A stretch of DNA of 5,522 bases, taken from Paracoccaceae bacterium (GTDB taxonomy: Bacteria; Pseudomonadota; Alphaproteobacteria; Rhodobacterales; Rhodobacteraceae). Numbering within the stretch: position 1 is the stretch's first letter; every line of letters starts with the position of its first letter. A program made the position numbers and the translations under genes. Below the pieces are notes generated by a model. The model was not told the DNA's origin. It worked only from the letters and a program-made list of their open reading frames with translations, and searched no databases. The stretch covers positions 1 through 5,522 of the forward strand of contig SKOX01000014.1 of NCBI GenBank assembly GCA_007119835.1, in the 5' to 3' direction. Shown here one piece after another: positions 5,375 through 5,522 of the stretch.

Positions 5375-5522
5375 CGCCGCACGGGCGCGACCGGATCTGG
5401 CACGCCGCACGGGCGCGACCGGATCTGGCACGCCGCACGGGCGCGATCGGGTCTGGCGCGCCGCACCGGCGCGACCGTGTCTGGCACGCCGCACCGGCGC
5501 GACCGGGTCTGGCGCGCCGCAC
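5375..5522 (+). repeat. 28-bp tandem repeat array, five full units and a sixth cut by the window edge
   Basis: Units begin with CGCCGCAC at 5375, 5403, 5431, 5459, 5487 and 5515, an exact 28-bp period without indels. Units 1 and 2 are identical. Units 3 to 5 differ at a few sites: GATCGG versus GACCGG, CACCGG versus CACGGG, and TGGCG versus TGGCA at the unit end. Each unit can fold as GGCGCG, an 11-base loop, then CGCGCC or CACGCC reaching into the next unit. Units 4 and 5 add a seventh C-G pair. The array begins three bases after the yqjG stop codon and contains no stop codon in the yqjG frame. Its true length is unknown because it leaves the window. Confidence 0.96.

Noticed and set aside
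4311..5522. Minus-strand frame of over 400 codons, open at the right edge
   Set aside because: It is antisense to yqjG, whose catalytic CPWAHR and other family motifs are unambiguous. The frame runs through the repeat only because the 28-bp unit lacks stop codons.
5375..5522. Tandem repeat considered as a CRISPR array
   Set aside because: The 28-bp units are directly adjacent with no unique spacers, so it is a minisatellite-like array and not CRISPR.

Overview
The window is G+C-rich (roughly 70% by eye) with strongly G/C-biased third codon positions. The proteins look alphaproteobacterial, most likely Rhodobacterales or a close relative. That placement rests on protein character and on remembered distribution of the dgcN/dgcA pair, not on a marker gene.

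Layout. A leftward block fills positions 1 to about 4120. In transcription order it holds a small uncharacterised 89-residue protein (4120-3851), dgcN (3727-2732, DUF1611 family), dgcA (2634-1669, enolase-superfamily epimerase/racemase), a class IV PLP D-amino-acid aminotransferase (1664-810), and the N-terminal two thirds of an AI-2E family membrane protein running off the left edge (752-1). dgcA and the aminotransferase are separated by 4 bp, and the aminotransferase and membrane gene by 57 bp. dgcN and dgcA are 97 bp apart, and the small gene and dgcN 123 bp apart. On the right, facing away, is a Xi-class glutathione transferase (glutathionyl-hydroquinone reductase, 4368-5372). The roughly 250-bp divergent region between the two transcription units has a lower-G+C stretch with a perfect 8-bp-arm inverted repeat that looks like an operator.

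How the genes work together. DgcN and DgcA are, from published work as I recall it, the two steps of a D-glutamate catabolic route: D-Glu to N-acetyl-D-Glu, then racemisation to N-acetyl-L-Glu. The adjacent aminotransferase would act on the same substrate by a second route (D-Glu plus pyruvate to 2-oxoglutarate plus D-Ala, or the reverse). The leftward block therefore reads as a D-glutamate/D-amino-acid scavenging or cell-wall-recycling operon. No regulator (DgcR) and no deacylase lies inside the window.

After the glutathione transferase stop codon the sequence becomes a 28-bp tandem repeat that runs to the right edge. Its unit resembles the last codons of the gene itself, so the array appears to have grown out of the gene's own 3' end. 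Every unit can form a hairpin.
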